This document shows, piece by piece, positions 15,950 to 24,596 of a stretch of DNA of 64,000 nucleotides. The position numbers and the translations under genes were made by a program. The stretch is from Desulfosporosinus acidiphilus SJ4 (GTDB lineage: Bacteria > Bacillota > Desulfitobacteriia > Desulfitobacteriales > Desulfitobacteriaceae), in the NCBI RefSeq assembly GCF_000255115.2, contig NC_018068.1, forward strand, positions 4,063,977 through 4,127,976, written 5' to 3'. The notes under the pieces are model-generated. The model was not told the origin of the DNA and did not search any database. It saw nothing but the letters and a program-made list of their open reading frames with translations. Within the stretch, counting starts at the first letter, position 1. Every line of letters begins with the position of its first letter.

Positions 15950-17167
15950 GTGTTTAACGTGATTCAACGCCAAGAGTATCTAAATCAGCTTATCTCCGGA
16001 CGCGAGAAGCAAATAATCAAGGTGGTAACCGGCGTTCGGCGCTGCGGAAAATCCACTCTATTTACCTTGTATATTGACTATCTAAAATCTACAGGCGTTT
16101 CCGAAGAGCAGATTGTTTCGATTAATCTTGAAGACGTCGAACATGAAGAACTATTGAATTACAAAGCGTTATACGACTACGTGAAGGAGCGTCTGTGCAA
16201 GGATAAAAATACTTATGTTTTTATTGATGAGGTGCAAAACTGTAAATCCTTTGAGAAGGCTGTAAACAGCCTTTTCATTAAACCAAATGTGGATGTCTAT
16301 ATTACCGGATCAAACGCTTACATGCTTTCAGGTGAGCTAGCGACGCTGCTTTCTGGACGCTACGTTACTATTGATATGCTTCCCTTGTCTTTTAAAGAGT
16401 ATTGTGAATCCACTAGTAGTGCTGGAAAAACTATACGGGAAAACTTTAACGATTATCTACGATTCGGCTCTTTCCCTTATGTTGCCATAATAGAACGCAG
16501 TGATAAGGTCGTTATACCGTATTTAGACGGTATCTACAGCACGATTTTGTTAAAGGATGTCGCTAAACGAGAAGGTATAACCGATGTTTCTCTTTTGGAA
16601 AACATAATAAAATTTGTCGCTGCAAGCGTCGGAAGCCCTATCTCTACTAAAAAAATCAGTGATACTATTAACTCAAGTGGACGGAAGATTTCGGTCAACA
16701 CTGTAGAACATTACCTGCGTGCCCTGACGGACAGCTATATTTTCTATAAAGTTGAGCGTTACGACATCAAGGGCAAGCAGCATCTGAAAACACTGGGCAA
16801 ATACTATCTTGTAGACTCCGGTATCCGTAACTTGTTACTTTCGACTTCATCATCCGACCTTGGTCACATGATTGAAAACGTGGTATACCTAGAGCTACTC
16901 AGGCGCGGGTCCAAGGTCAATATCGGCAAACTTTACGAAAAAGAGGTTGACTTTGTTGCCAGCGACATGAATGGAAGAACCTACTACCAGGTAGCTGCCA
17001 CGGTACTCGATGAAAGCACTTTGAATCGCGAACTGGAACCTTTGGAGAAAATTGCGGACAATTATCCAAAGATTCTCTTGACGCTTGACGATATTGGTCC
17101 CGGAAGAAATTTTGCAGGTATCCGCCATCTCAATCTACTTGACTGGCTCCAGAAAGGGGAGCCATAA
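15950..17167 (+). CDS. AAA_14 ATPase with C-terminal DUF4143 (nuclease-like) domain
   Basis: 405 residues from GTG at 15950; GTG at 15959 is an alternative with better RBS spacing. Walker A is GVRRCGKST (28-36), Walker B FIDEVQN (91-97), and a sensor-like YITGSNA follows near 117. The second half is DUF4143. Its end (EVDFVASD...YYQVAATV near residues 325-345) has the spacing of a PD-(D/E)XK nuclease core, with Q-V-A in place of E-V-K, as is common in this family. Function of the family is unknown. It is the only gene between inverted ends, so it may be the mobility protein or a passenger. Own terminator at 17191. Confidence 0.85.
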   Translation: MFNVIQRQEYLNQLISGREKQIIKVVTGVRRCGKSTLFTLYIDYLKSTGVSEEQIVSINLEDVEHEELLNYKALYDYVKERLCKDKNTYVFIDEVQNCKSFEKAVNSLFIKPNVDVYITGSNAYMLSGELATLLSGRYVTIDMLPLSFKEYCESTSSAGKTIRENFNDYLRFGSFPYVAIIERSDKVVIPYLDGIYSTILLKDVAKREGITDVSLLENIIKFVAASVGSPISTKKISDTINSSGRKISVNTVEHYLRALTDSYIFYKVERYDIKGKQHLKTLGKYYLVDSGIRNLLLSTSSSDLGHMIENVVYLELLRRGSKVNIGKLYEKEVDFVASDMNGRTYYQVAATVLDESTLNRELEPLEKIADNYPKILLTLDDIGPGRNFAGIRHLNLLDWLQKGEP

Positions 17168-17190
17168 AAAACAAACAGGTTAAAAGATAA

Positions 17191-17226
17191 AAAAATAGCC
17201 AGGAAACATGAAATCTGGCTATTTTT
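17191..17226 (+). terminator. intrinsic terminator of the ATPase gene
   Basis: AAAAATAGCCAG / CTGGCTATTTTT stem followed by T residues, 23 bp after the stop codon. Confidence 0.8.
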
Positions 17227-17250
17227 GTGTTAAAATCGTGCGAATTACTA

Positions 17251-17288
17251 TGCTAGAAATCTGCTAAATTTCTGCGATTCTTAATGCG
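17251..17288 (-). repeat. right subterminal iterons (mirrored)
   Basis: TGCT at 17251 and 17262 and TGCG at 17273 and 17285 (steps 11, 11, 12). Read from the right terminus they lie at 37, 49, 60 and 71 bp, the same distances as on the left. Confidence 0.7.
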
Positions 17289-17296
17289 ATTTTTGA

Positions 17297-17325
17297 TTTT
17301 CCACTCCAAAACTGAGCCCCTTAGA
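17297..17325 (-). repeat. right terminal inverted repeat of the ATPase element
   Basis: Starts TTTTCCACTCC and ends GAGCCCCTTAGA; inverse of 15521-15549. Confidence 0.8.
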
Positions 17326-17331
17326 CATTGA

Positions 17332-17411
17332 TCTAAGGGGTTCAGTTCTGGAGTGGAAAACTCAAAATAGCATAGGTTTAGCGCAGAATGAGCAGTTATG
17401 CTGGGCTAGCA
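17332..17411 (+). mobile_element. left end of a second, truncated copy of the same element
   Basis: Right after CATTGA, the left terminal repeat starts again (TCTAAGGGGTTCAG to GGAGTGGAAAA, 17332-17360), followed by AGCA, AGCG and AGCA at 37, 48 and 59 bp from its start. Similarity then fades and no gene or right end follows before 17607. This implies a tandem insertion followed by deletion. Confidence 0.65.
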
Positions 17412-17606
17412 CGGTGAATAGTAAACGCTTAACGCCTGCCCAACGTCTTTGAGTTACAGAGAAACATTTTAATATTATTTAAAGATATTAATCTATATTT
17501 GCTGAATGAAAAACGTTATGTTTTCAAGGGGTAATTCCCATTTCAGGGTAATTGTTAAACAAAATGGTTATAATTACCTAAATGCAAAACCGTGGAAGGT
17601 GGATAA

Positions 17607-19058
17607 ATGCGAAAGAAATGGTTGGTCCTAATATTGCTTGTAATAGGGTTAGGGGTTACAAGTGCCTTTATCTTACATAGCTACAAGAATTTCAAGGTAC
17701 AGCAGGGTTTCGTACCCTTACCGTTGTCCTTCGATCCCTATACGTCTGTTTCCACTTATGACTGGAATGGTAATATGGTTAGCATCGAGGGAGGGTTTGT
17801 AAAAGGGAAAATCGCAGATAACTCTAACCAAGAAAGTTTACTGCTTCGATCTCTTTCGCCAACCCCAGTCGTTTCATTTAAGAGTGGAATAAAAAAGTCA
17901 TATGGCATCAGATTAGAAAACGTGAACCCTGCTATGATAAAGACCCGTGACCAAATCGGAAACCTTAAGGCTATTGACCCGCACACGATTTCATTTACGG
18001 TAGACCTTCAGGCGAACCAGCTCAAAACCATTAAATTTGAACTTAGTGCTCAAGAGAATCCTGAAGTGATCATGCTAGGGGATAATAGAAACGGCTATGG
18101 TACGTTTTCTAACATTATCGACCAAGTAAACGCTATTAAACCTGCCTTTGTTGTAGACAACGGCGATCTCGTCTACGGAGGAGAACCGAATAGGTATAGG
18201 CTTTTTTACGAAACTGTTTCCAAGCTTCAAGTTCCACTCTATACAACGTTAGGAAATCACGACATCCGTGAGAACGGTCTGCCAATATATACAGAGCTTT
18301 TTGGCCCTGCTTACTATTCCTTTGACTATTTGAAGAATCACTTTATCTTTTTGGACAGTTCAAGAGGGTGGACAGAAAAAACGGCTATCTCTCCTGAACA
18401 ATATCGTTGGCTTGAAGCAGACCTTCAAAATGCGCAGGATAAACGCATTTTCGTTGTTTCCCACATTCCTCCCACTGATCCCCGAGCCAATGTTACGCCG
18501 AATACCTATCCAGAGTCACAAAAAACTGGCGTATTGCAAAAATTGATGAACAAATTAAGTGGTACAAGTGATATAGACCATGCATTCAACGACAAAGCCG
18601 AAGCCAAAAAGTTTGAAGACTTGATGACTAAGTATAAGGTTGATACTGTTTTCTTGTCGCACATTCATAGCTTTTTCAGCTTTGTAAGAGGAAACGTTAG
18701 GTACATTATTACTGGAGGAGCCGGAGCTGAACTTCTAAGTGAAGGCAGCGAATACCATTATATTCGTGTTCATATAACAGATGATGAGAATTATTTAGAG
18801 ATCGTTGAATTGCCGTCTCCGCCTAATCAAATAATCGATCGATATTGGGCTGCGGCACAGTTATTCCTTAGTTCAACCTATAAAGAATATTCTTCGCTTG
18901 TCTTAGCTATTGGCCTATTTCTAGTATTGATCTTAGGCTGGATACTTTGGGTATTGCGCCTTAAATGGTGGCCGTTCCTTAAAAAATTAGGTCGCTGGAT
19001 TTATGAAGTAGCAAAACTTTCTATTCTAAAGTACAAAGAAATTGTCCGCAATAAATAA
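17607..19058 (+). CDS. membrane-anchored calcineurin-like metallophosphoesterase
   Basis: 483 residues: an N-terminal signal anchor (about 5-24), an extracytoplasmic domain of about 120 residues, then the metallophosphoesterase core with VDNGDLVYGG, LGNHD, VVSHIPP and LSHIHSF metal-binding motifs. The first family motif (D-x-H) reads MLGDNRNG, as in purple-acid-phosphatase-like members. A C-terminal membrane helix (about 432-455) and a basic tail follow. It acts outside the membrane on a phosphate ester; the substrate is unknown. GGAAGGTGG precedes the ATG. A terminator closes it. Confidence 0.85.
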   Translation: MRKKWLVLILLVIGLGVTSAFILHSYKNFKVQQGFVPLPLSFDPYTSVSTYDWNGNMVSIEGGFVKGKIADNSNQESLLLRSLSPTPVVSFKSGIKKSYGIRLENVNPAMIKTRDQIGNLKAIDPHTISFTVDLQANQLKTIKFELSAQENPEVIMLGDNRNGYGTFSNIIDQVNAIKPAFVVDNGDLVYGGEPNRYRLFYETVSKLQVPLYTTLGNHDIRENGLPIYTELFGPAYYSFDYLKNHFIFLDSSRGWTEKTAISPEQYRWLEADLQNAQDKRIFVVSHIPPTDPRANVTPNTYPESQKTGVLQKLMNKLSGTSDIDHAFNDKAEAKKFEDLMTKYKVDTVFLSHIHSFFSFVRGNVRYIITGGAGAELLSEGSEYHYIRVHITDDENYLEIVELPSPPNQIIDRYWAAAQLFLSSTYKEYSSLVLAIGLFLVLILGWILWVLRLKWWPFLKKLGRWIYEVAKLSILKYKEIVRNK

Positions 19059-19079
19059 GTAATAGTTCAACTTAATGAG

Positions 19080-19124
19080 AGAAAGACCCCTGATAATTCG
19101 GTGAATTAGTCAGGGGTCTTTCTG
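19080..19124. terminator. bidirectional terminator between convergent genes
   Basis: AGAAAGACCCCTGA / TCAGGGGTCTTTCT pair around a loop of about 17 nt; serves the phosphoesterase and the PAP2 gene. Confidence 0.8.
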
Positions 19125-19143
19125 GATGCCGTGTTAGCATGTG

Positions 19144-19737
19144 TTATTCTGACGCTTTAACATAGTTTCCATAATGGAAAATCCTTAGTCCAAGGTTTGT
19201 TATTGGTTTTAAATAGTAATTCATAAGCCACATGATCTTAGCGCTCACAATACCAATCACAACACTCGCAAGGACATCGGTGGGCCAATGCACTCCTGTA
19301 TAAACTCGTGCAATAGGAACAATAATTGCTAAGATCGTAAAAGTCCATCTTACCCATGTGGATGCTTCTCTCCATGATCCAGCAGCAAAGCCGAAACTCC
19401 CTGAAGTATGATCACTAGGAAATGAAGTATCTAGGGAGTGGGGAATTAGTTGGGTAAAGGTTCCTTTTTGTAGTATTACAAAGGGGCGAGGTCGAAAGAA
19501 AAACTGACCGATAATCACATTAATGACCAAAGCTAATACACCGGAAAAACCTGCAACAACTAGGGCGTGACGCTTATTTGAATCTGACTTGGGCAAAGTA
19601 AACCATGCAAGTAAAAATAACACTGCATAAAGCTCTAAAGCATATTGGGCAAAGAAAGCCATCAGTTTATCCAACACTGGATGATGGCCTGCCCACTGAT
19701 TGATTAAATGGTAGCCAAAAAGATCAAATGAATTCAT
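19144..19737 (-). CDS. PAP2-family membrane phosphatase (undecaprenyl-diphosphatase type)
   Basis: 197 residues, five to six membrane helices, with the PAP2 signature complete: QFFFRPRPF, PSDHTSGSFG and RVYTGVHWPTDV. Size and motif spacing fit BcrC/YbjG-type enzymes, which release phosphate from undecaprenyl pyrophosphate outside the membrane for cell-wall lipid recycling and give bacitracin tolerance. The specific substrate is inferred from the family. Confidence 0.87.
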   Translation of the reverse strand: MNSFDLFGYHLINQWAGHHPVLDKLMAFFAQYALELYAVLFLLAWFTLPKSDSNKRHALVVAGFSGVLALVINVIIGQFFFRPRPFVILQKGTFTQLIPHSLDTSFPSDHTSGSFGFAAGSWREASTWVRWTFTILAIIVPIARVYTGVHWPTDVLASVVIGIVSAKIMWLMNYYLKPITNLGLRIFHYGNYVKASE

Positions 19738-19913
19738 TGGGTTATTTTCCTCCTGTCATTATCGTGATAAAAACTGTCTACATTGATAGGACGAGGGAAT
19801 GCCAAAAAAGTTCACGCCCATAAAAAATCGTTATTTATTCCATGAACTTTTTCCTTAGAAAGTCGTCTTTATAATTAGAGAGTTTAATCATAAGGGTTTT
19901 AAGGAGGAATATC

Positions 19914-20564
19914 ATGGATTTCATCAAAGTGTTGGTCGATCTCTTTTTACACTTAGACAAGAATTTAGGTGCGGTCATTCAAAGTTATGGCCTGTGGACA
20001 TATTTGATACTCTTCGCCCTAGTTTTTCTTGAAACTGGGTTGGTTGTTACACCATTTCTCCCTGGAGATTCGTTACTATTTGTTGCGGGTGCCTTTGCTG
20101 CCAGTGGTTCCTTTAATCTTGTCTTACTTTTTATAATTCTTGGCTCCGCAGCAATCTTGGGAGATACCGTAAATTATCAAATTGGTCATTGGGTTGGTCC
20201 TAAGGCGTTTAGCCAAAGCAATACTCGCCTCTTTAAGAAGGAAAATTTAGAACGAACTCAACAGTTCTATCATAAACATGGGGGTAAAACCATAATCATC
20301 GCGAGGTTTATCCCGGTAATCCGTACATTTGCGCCTTTTGTTGCCGGTATAGGAAAGATGAAGTATTTGCGTTTTCTCTCATATAACTTGATTGGCGGAA
20401 TAGGATGGGTTGCTATTATTCTCATGTGTGGCTATCTGTTCGGTAACCTACCCGTGGTTAGAAACAATTTTAGTTTTGTTATTCTAGCCATTATTTTAAT
20501 CTCGATTCTACCGGCTATCATCAGTTTTCTTCAAGAAAAGAGAGCTCTGCTATTAAAGCAGTAG
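19914..20564 (+). CDS. DedA-family membrane protein
   Basis: 216 residues with the DedA/VTT layout: ETGLVVTPFLPGDSLLF, a glycine-rich re-entrant part, then ARFIPVIRTFAPFVAGIGKM. DedA proteins support lipid-carrier flipping (undecaprenyl phosphate) and membrane homeostasis. AAGGAGG lies before the ATG. Divergent from the PAP2 phosphatase gene, which acts on the same lipid carrier. A gene with a DedA domain fused to a PAP2-like part follows at 22609. Confidence 0.9.
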   Translation: MDFIKVLVDLFLHLDKNLGAVIQSYGLWTYLILFALVFLETGLVVTPFLPGDSLLFVAGAFAASGSFNLVLLFIILGSAAILGDTVNYQIGHWVGPKAFSQSNTRLFKKENLERTQQFYHKHGGKTIIIARFIPVIRTFAPFVAGIGKMKYLRFLSYNLIGGIGWVAIILMCGYLFGNLPVVRNNFSFVILAIILISILPAIISFLQEKRALLLKQ

Positions 20565-20697
20565 AGAGTGGAAAATTTATACAACATGGATTCTTTGCAA
20601 GGTCTCGTACTGTATATGAATCTCTAAATACAGCTTAGCAAAAAAAATGGTAAACTTCTAATAAGTTATTTTTGAAGATAGGAGAGAAAAAAATGCT

Positions 20698-21216
20698 GTG
20701 GCGGGACTCGACATTTTACTGATTGAGCAGGTTCTGGCTAGTAATCCAGAAGCTTTTAACCGACTTGTCATGAACTACAGTGCTTACGTGTACCGTACCG
20801 CATTTGCTTTTCTCCATGATAAGTCGGAGGCGGAGGATGCATCTCAAGAAATCTTTTTAAAGGTATACCGATCAATCCATCATTTAAAGGATGCCCATAC
20901 GTTTCCGGTTTGGTTTAAGAAAGTTATAACGTCTGTTTGCCTGGATCGAATCAAAACCAAAAAATTAGATACTGTACCTGATTCTCAGATTGAATCGATT
21001 ATGCCGCCCTCATGTAACCACTGGGATCGTGACATTGATCTTCGGGAAGCTCTCCGTAAGTTAAGTCCGGTAGAACGCGAACTCATCCTTCTGGTCGATT
21101 GGCAAGGCTATAACTACCAAGAAATTGCCACTATCCTAAAAATTCCGCTTGGAACCGTTAAATCACGAATCCATACTGCAAGAATACATCTGAAAAGAAT
21201 CGTGTCTGAGGAGTAA
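20698..21216 (+). CDS. ECF-type RNA polymerase sigma factor
   Basis: 172 residues from GTG at 20698 (the nearby ATG at 20693 is out of frame). Region 2 includes DKSEAEDASQEIFLKVYRSI. Region 4 is LSPVERELILLVDWQGYNYQEIATILKIPLGTVKSRIHTAR (read here as two parts), a helix-turn-helix for -35 recognition. Both are typical of group 4 (ECF) sigma factors. It is the first of four plus-strand genes: sigma, zinc-finger anti-sigma, a membrane protein, and a DedA/PAP2 fusion. Envelope stress control is inferred from these neighbours. Confidence 0.9.
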   Translation: MAGLDILLIEQVLASNPEAFNRLVMNYSAYVYRTAFAFLHDKSEAEDASQEIFLKVYRSIHHLKDAHTFPVWFKKVITSVCLDRIKTKKLDTVPDSQIESIMPPSCNHWDRDIDLREALRKLSPVERELILLVDWQGYNYQEIATILKIPLGTVKSRIHTARIHLKRIVSEE

Positions 21217-21232
21217 AGAAGGAGGGGCTACC

Positions 21233-21733
21233 ATGGAATGCCTGCAATGTATGGAAAGGATATCAGAATACTTGGACAGGGAGCTTTCAACGAGCGAATA
21301 CCAAGATATGCAAGCACATTTAGATGAGTGCACGGATTGCCGAAACACAATGAATGAGCTGACTCTTTTACGTGAAGCGACAAAACTGAGTATTGAAAGT
21401 ATTCCCGTTCCGCTGGATTTAACAGATAAGATAATCATGAGTATTCTAGCAGAAAAGCATAGAACTGCTAAAAATCAATGGTTTACAAGTATCCTTTTAA
21501 TTCTTCTTGCAAGTCCGCTTCTAATAGTTCTTACACATACTTTTTTCAGTGTTTTTTATCTAATTTACGCCACTGGTACCGTATTCTGGCGATCTTTAAT
21601 GACCTTGCTTACCGTTGTATCCCCTTGGCTCATGCTTTCTTTAGGAATTCTCTCAGTGATCGGAATAACTATGGGTACGCTCGTCATAAAAAATTTAATC
21701 AGCGACTTTGAATTCAACGAGGTGTTCCAATGA
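21233..21733 (+). CDS. zf-HC2 anti-sigma factor
   Basis: 166 residues. The N-terminal zinc-finger-like anti-sigma domain shows Cys3/Cys6 and HLDECTDC (the H-x3-C-x2-C site). It is followed by a linker and two or three membrane helices (about 84-110, 118-140, 140-160). It holds the upstream sigma factor at the membrane until stress. It starts 16 bp after the sigma gene (AAGGAGG RBS) and overlaps the next gene by 4 nt (ATGA). Confidence 0.88.
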   Translation: MECLQCMERISEYLDRELSTSEYQDMQAHLDECTDCRNTMNELTLLREATKLSIESIPVPLDLTDKIIMSILAEKHRTAKNQWFTSILLILLASPLLIVLTHTFFSVFYLIYATGTVFWRSLMTLLTVVSPWLMLSLGILSVIGITMGTLVIKNLISDFEFNEVFQ

Positions 21734-22593
21734 AGACTAAATATAGATTCAGTATCGTTTTAATCATCGCTTTGCTTCTTCTCTTTCCCGGTAATGTGCT
21801 GGCTGATGAAATATCGTCACAATTTGGTGGTAGTACCCCGTTAATGGTTCCGGCTGGACATACTGTTGAATCAGTTTTCGCTCTAAGTACAGACGCCCAT
21901 ATAGCTGGGTCCGTCAAAGATATCGTTTTAGTCATCAATGGGGATGTCTATCTCGAACCTACGGCTCAGACTGATCTGGTGATCGACTTAGGAGGACAGG
22001 TTATTAACCCTTCCAATGTTATTGTGAAAACTGGTATCGTTCGACTCAACTTTAACACAAAGTTTATGAATGAGTTATTTATAGGCTTAGCTATGATTTT
22101 AGGACTTTGGTTCGCCCGATTGATAATCAGCATTTTAGGTATCGTTCTTCTTACCGGACTAGGATTTTTATTCCGAAACCGTTTAAAACAAGGGGAAAAC
22201 CTATTAACAGTCTCACCTTTAAGACTGTTGAGTATCGGAATAGCTGCATCCCTTATTATTCTCGGGCTAATCATTACTCTTTCTTTGACGGTCATTGGCA
22301 TTCCGTTTGCTATTTTAGTTTTAATAATTGCAACAGGAGCCACCCTATTGGGAATACTACCCGTACTAGACTATATCGGAAAAGATATCTTTTCAGCACA
22401 ATTACTAGAATATCCCGCTTTAAGTCAGTGGTTTATATTCGCTCTACTCCTTGTTTCGGTTTTGAATCTTCCTCTAGTGGGTATTATTATTCTTCTTGGA
22501 ATCGTTTTTATGGGTTTAGGAGTTGCGACGGTAACCTGTTGGGTCTATCTCAAAGAACGTAGTCACCGAAAACAAACCCGAAATAAAACCTAA
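21730..22593 (+). CDS. polytopic membrane protein with signal peptide and beta-rich ectodomain
   Basis: 287 residues: a signal peptide (ending VLADE), an ectodomain of about 85 residues with bactofilin-like repeating strands (AHIAGSVKDIVLVINGDVYL), then five or more membrane helices and a basic C-terminus. The layout resembles uncharacterised membrane proteins found with anti-sigma factors. Its start overlaps the anti-sigma stop, so it is translationally coupled and likely part of the same envelope-stress output. Exact role unknown. Confidence 0.7.
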   Translation: MKTKYRFSIVLIIALLLLFPGNVLADEISSQFGGSTPLMVPAGHTVESVFALSTDAHIAGSVKDIVLVINGDVYLEPTAQTDLVIDLGGQVINPSNVIVKTGIVRLNFNTKFMNELFIGLAMILGLWFARLIISILGIVLLTGLGFLFRNRLKQGENLLTVSPLRLLSIGIAASLIILGLIITLSLTVIGIPFAILVLIIATGATLLGILPVLDYIGKDIFSAQLLEYPALSQWFIFALLLVSVLNLPLVGIIILLGIVFMGLGVATVTCWVYLKERSHRKQTRNKT

Positions 22594-22608
22594 AATAAAG
22601 GAGCGATT

Positions 22609-23886
22609 ATGAGTTCTGCAATTCTCATGTCTTATGTTGCGCACTACGGATATCTAGGTCTTTATTTCATTTTGGGAATTTCGATTTTAGGAATACCGAT
22701 TCCCGATGAAACGTTAATGGTATTTATTGGTTTTTTGACCTATGAAGGAAAACTAAATCCTATTTTAGCCGTGTTATCTGCGGCAAGTGGAAGTATTACT
22801 GGGATTACAATTGCCTATTTTCTGGGAAGATTGTTCCAGCAAAAAGTTATGCATCACCTCAAAAAACACGCCGGGAGCCAGCGCTTAGAAAAAGCATTCG
22901 ATTGGTATCATCGACACGGTGGCAAGCTCTTAACCATTGGTTATTTTATCCCGGGAGTTCGCCATTTGTCGGGTTATATCGCTGGATTAACCCGTTTAAG
23001 TTACAAGAGTTTTGCATTCTTTGCTTATCTTGGAGCTGTTATATGGGTGTCAGTATGGGTTACGGTTGGAAGATTACTAGGGAGTCGTTGGGAAACTCTT
23101 CTCCCCATCATTCACCGCTATGCTCTTCTTTTAGGAGTTATAGCTGCTGTATTAGTCCTTGCTTTCTATCTTTTATACAATAATCATGAGAGGATGGGAA
23201 ATTGGTTATATACCCAGATGCAACGATTACCTGAACGTTATTTGTCGCTTGGCAAACGGCGCCTCATCGTCACGATCGGTGGTCTTATCTTCTTAATCCT
23301 ATTTATAGTCTTTATGGGGTTAATACAAGATTTTGTGGCTTATGAGGTGGGTCCGTCTGATAACCTTGTGGTGAATTGGTTAGCCGGTTCTTCACCTTAT
23401 TTTCTAGTCTCTGTGATGCAAATGATCAATGCTCTTGGGACGCACCTCTTTATCGTAGGAGTTTTTATCATTGCAGGAGGGCTACTTCGGTTCACGACCA
23501 AACAATGGACCCATGTATTTCCTTTAGCACTGGCTTGGTTGGGGGGGACAATTATAGACTCTTTGTTTCGACTTATTTTTAGAGGTTATAGTATCAGTAT
23601 TTTTGAAAATCTCACTCCCTTTCAAGCACCAAGCCAAGGATTTCTCATTGCAGCACTATCTTTTTATGCGGTGCTTGGTTACATCATAGGGAAAAATAAG
23701 AGTAAAAAGAGTCAGCTTTTAATAGGCATCGCTGAGTTTTTCCTTTTAATTCTCTTGGCCCTTAGCCCAATTTATCTGCGCCTTCATCCCCCGAGCACCA
23801 TGGTCATGAGTCTAACTGTAAGCGGACTTTTGACGTTAGTATGTCTTTTCCTATACGAATTTCGTTTTTCTTATAAGATGAAGTAG
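22609..23886 (+). CDS. DedA domain fused to a catalytically degenerate PAP2-like domain
   Basis: 425 residues. The first half is DedA/VTT (IPIPDETLMVFIG, YFIPGVRHLSGYIAGL). The second half has the six-helix PAP2 layout, but the catalytic motifs are altered: PSGH is PSQGF, the KxxxxxxRP arginine motif is not recognisable, and the last motif reads SPIYLRLHPPSTM, keeping only the histidine. The PAP2 part is therefore probably non-catalytic and may bind a lipid phosphate. Last gene of the sigma operon (15-bp gap). A relic of the same C-terminus lies at 37693-37865. Confidence 0.8.
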   Translation: MSSAILMSYVAHYGYLGLYFILGISILGIPIPDETLMVFIGFLTYEGKLNPILAVLSAASGSITGITIAYFLGRLFQQKVMHHLKKHAGSQRLEKAFDWYHRHGGKLLTIGYFIPGVRHLSGYIAGLTRLSYKSFAFFAYLGAVIWVSVWVTVGRLLGSRWETLLPIIHRYALLLGVIAAVLVLAFYLLYNNHERMGNWLYTQMQRLPERYLSLGKRRLIVTIGGLIFLILFIVFMGLIQDFVAYEVGPSDNLVVNWLAGSSPYFLVSVMQMINALGTHLFIVGVFIIAGGLLRFTTKQWTHVFPLALAWLGGTIIDSLFRLIFRGYSISIFENLTPFQAPSQGFLIAALSFYAVLGYIIGKNKSKKSQLLIGIAEFFLLILLALSPIYLRLHPPSTMVMSLTVSGLLTLVCLFLYEFRFSYKMK

Positions 23887-24077
23887 CTATATTTAGCAAA
23901 AACAATACTTCAGACCTTCTTGCAGGATAATAGAAGAAGGGATCGACGAATCTGTAGAGACTATTTTAGATCGAACTGTGAAACGTCAAAGATTTTTATG
24001 CTTATCTCATACCTATCAAGGCTTAGCGCTCAAGTGAACTCACTTAATTATTTATTTTCAGATGGGAGAATTAGAGC

Positions 24078-24530
24078 TTGTTGCACAGCAATGTTTTACT
24101 ATTTTCCGCTTTGTTTTCAGCGATATTCGCTCAAATCATAAAAGTACCAATAAATTATTGGCGTAATAGAATTTGGGATTGGAAGGCAGTTTTTCAACCC
24201 AGAGGAATGCCTAGTTCACACACCGCCCTTATGGTAGGTTTAACTACTGGTTGTTTATTCGAATATGGTTGGGGTGATCCATATTTTGCAATTAGTTTTT
24301 CAATAACGCTAATTGTAATGTATGATACCGCAGGTGTTCGTAGACAATCTGGTCAACATGCGATTGTTTTAAATAAACTTACCTCGACGTTACAAAATAG
24401 TCGTGGGAACATAGGGAATAAGCTAAAAACAAGTGATATTCCGCTAAAAGAGGTTCTTGATCATAACCCATCAGAAGTAGTAGGTGGAATTTTCATAGGA
24501 ATAATTACTGCTATTATGTTGGCTATGTGA
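24078..24530 (+). CDS. YuiD-type divergent PAP2 family protein (DUF212)
   Basis: 150 residues from TTG at 24078 (GGGAG about 11 nt upstream). FQPRGMPSSHTALM and MYDTAGVRRQSGQHA are the diagnostic motifs of the YuiD/DUF212 family, related to acid phosphatases, with several membrane helices. Biochemical role is poorly known. It follows the DedA/PAP2 fusion by about 190 bp. That gap contains a short open stretch (EEGIDESVETILDRTVKR-like) that may be the tail of a lost gene. Confidence 0.82.
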   Translation: MLHSNVLLFSALFSAIFAQIIKVPINYWRNRIWDWKAVFQPRGMPSSHTALMVGLTTGCLFEYGWGDPYFAISFSITLIVMYDTAGVRRQSGQHAIVLNKLTSTLQNSRGNIGNKLKTSDIPLKEVLDHNPSEVVGGIFIGIITAIMLAM

Positions 24531-24552
24531 AGAAAATTCAGTGTTTTCGCCG

Positions 24553-24596
24553 AAGGAGGCTTATTTGTGGAAAACACAAATAAGCCTCCTTTTTAT
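24553..24596 (+). terminator. strong intrinsic terminator after the yuiD-like gene
   Basis: 17-bp arms AAGGAGGCTTATTTGTG / CACAAATAAGCCTCCTT with a T-run. Confidence 0.85.

Larger units (their letters stand above)
15521..17325 (+). mobile_element. 1805-bp element with inverted ends, mirrored iterons and one AAA_14/DUF4143 gene
   Basis: Both ends carry a 28-29 bp inverted repeat (outer TCTAAGGGG, inner GGAGTGGAAA; three differences or fewer). The element is flanked by CATTGA at 15515-15520 and 17326-17331, a possible 6-bp target duplication. Inside each end, four (A/C)GCA boxes stand at 37, 49, 60 and 71 bp from the terminus, identical at the two ends. The only gene is an ATPase with its own palindrome and terminator. 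No known transposase is present. Copy 1 of the duplicated cytochrome/oxidase unit (1045-1900) lacks it, so it was gained after the duplication. Confidence 0.75.
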
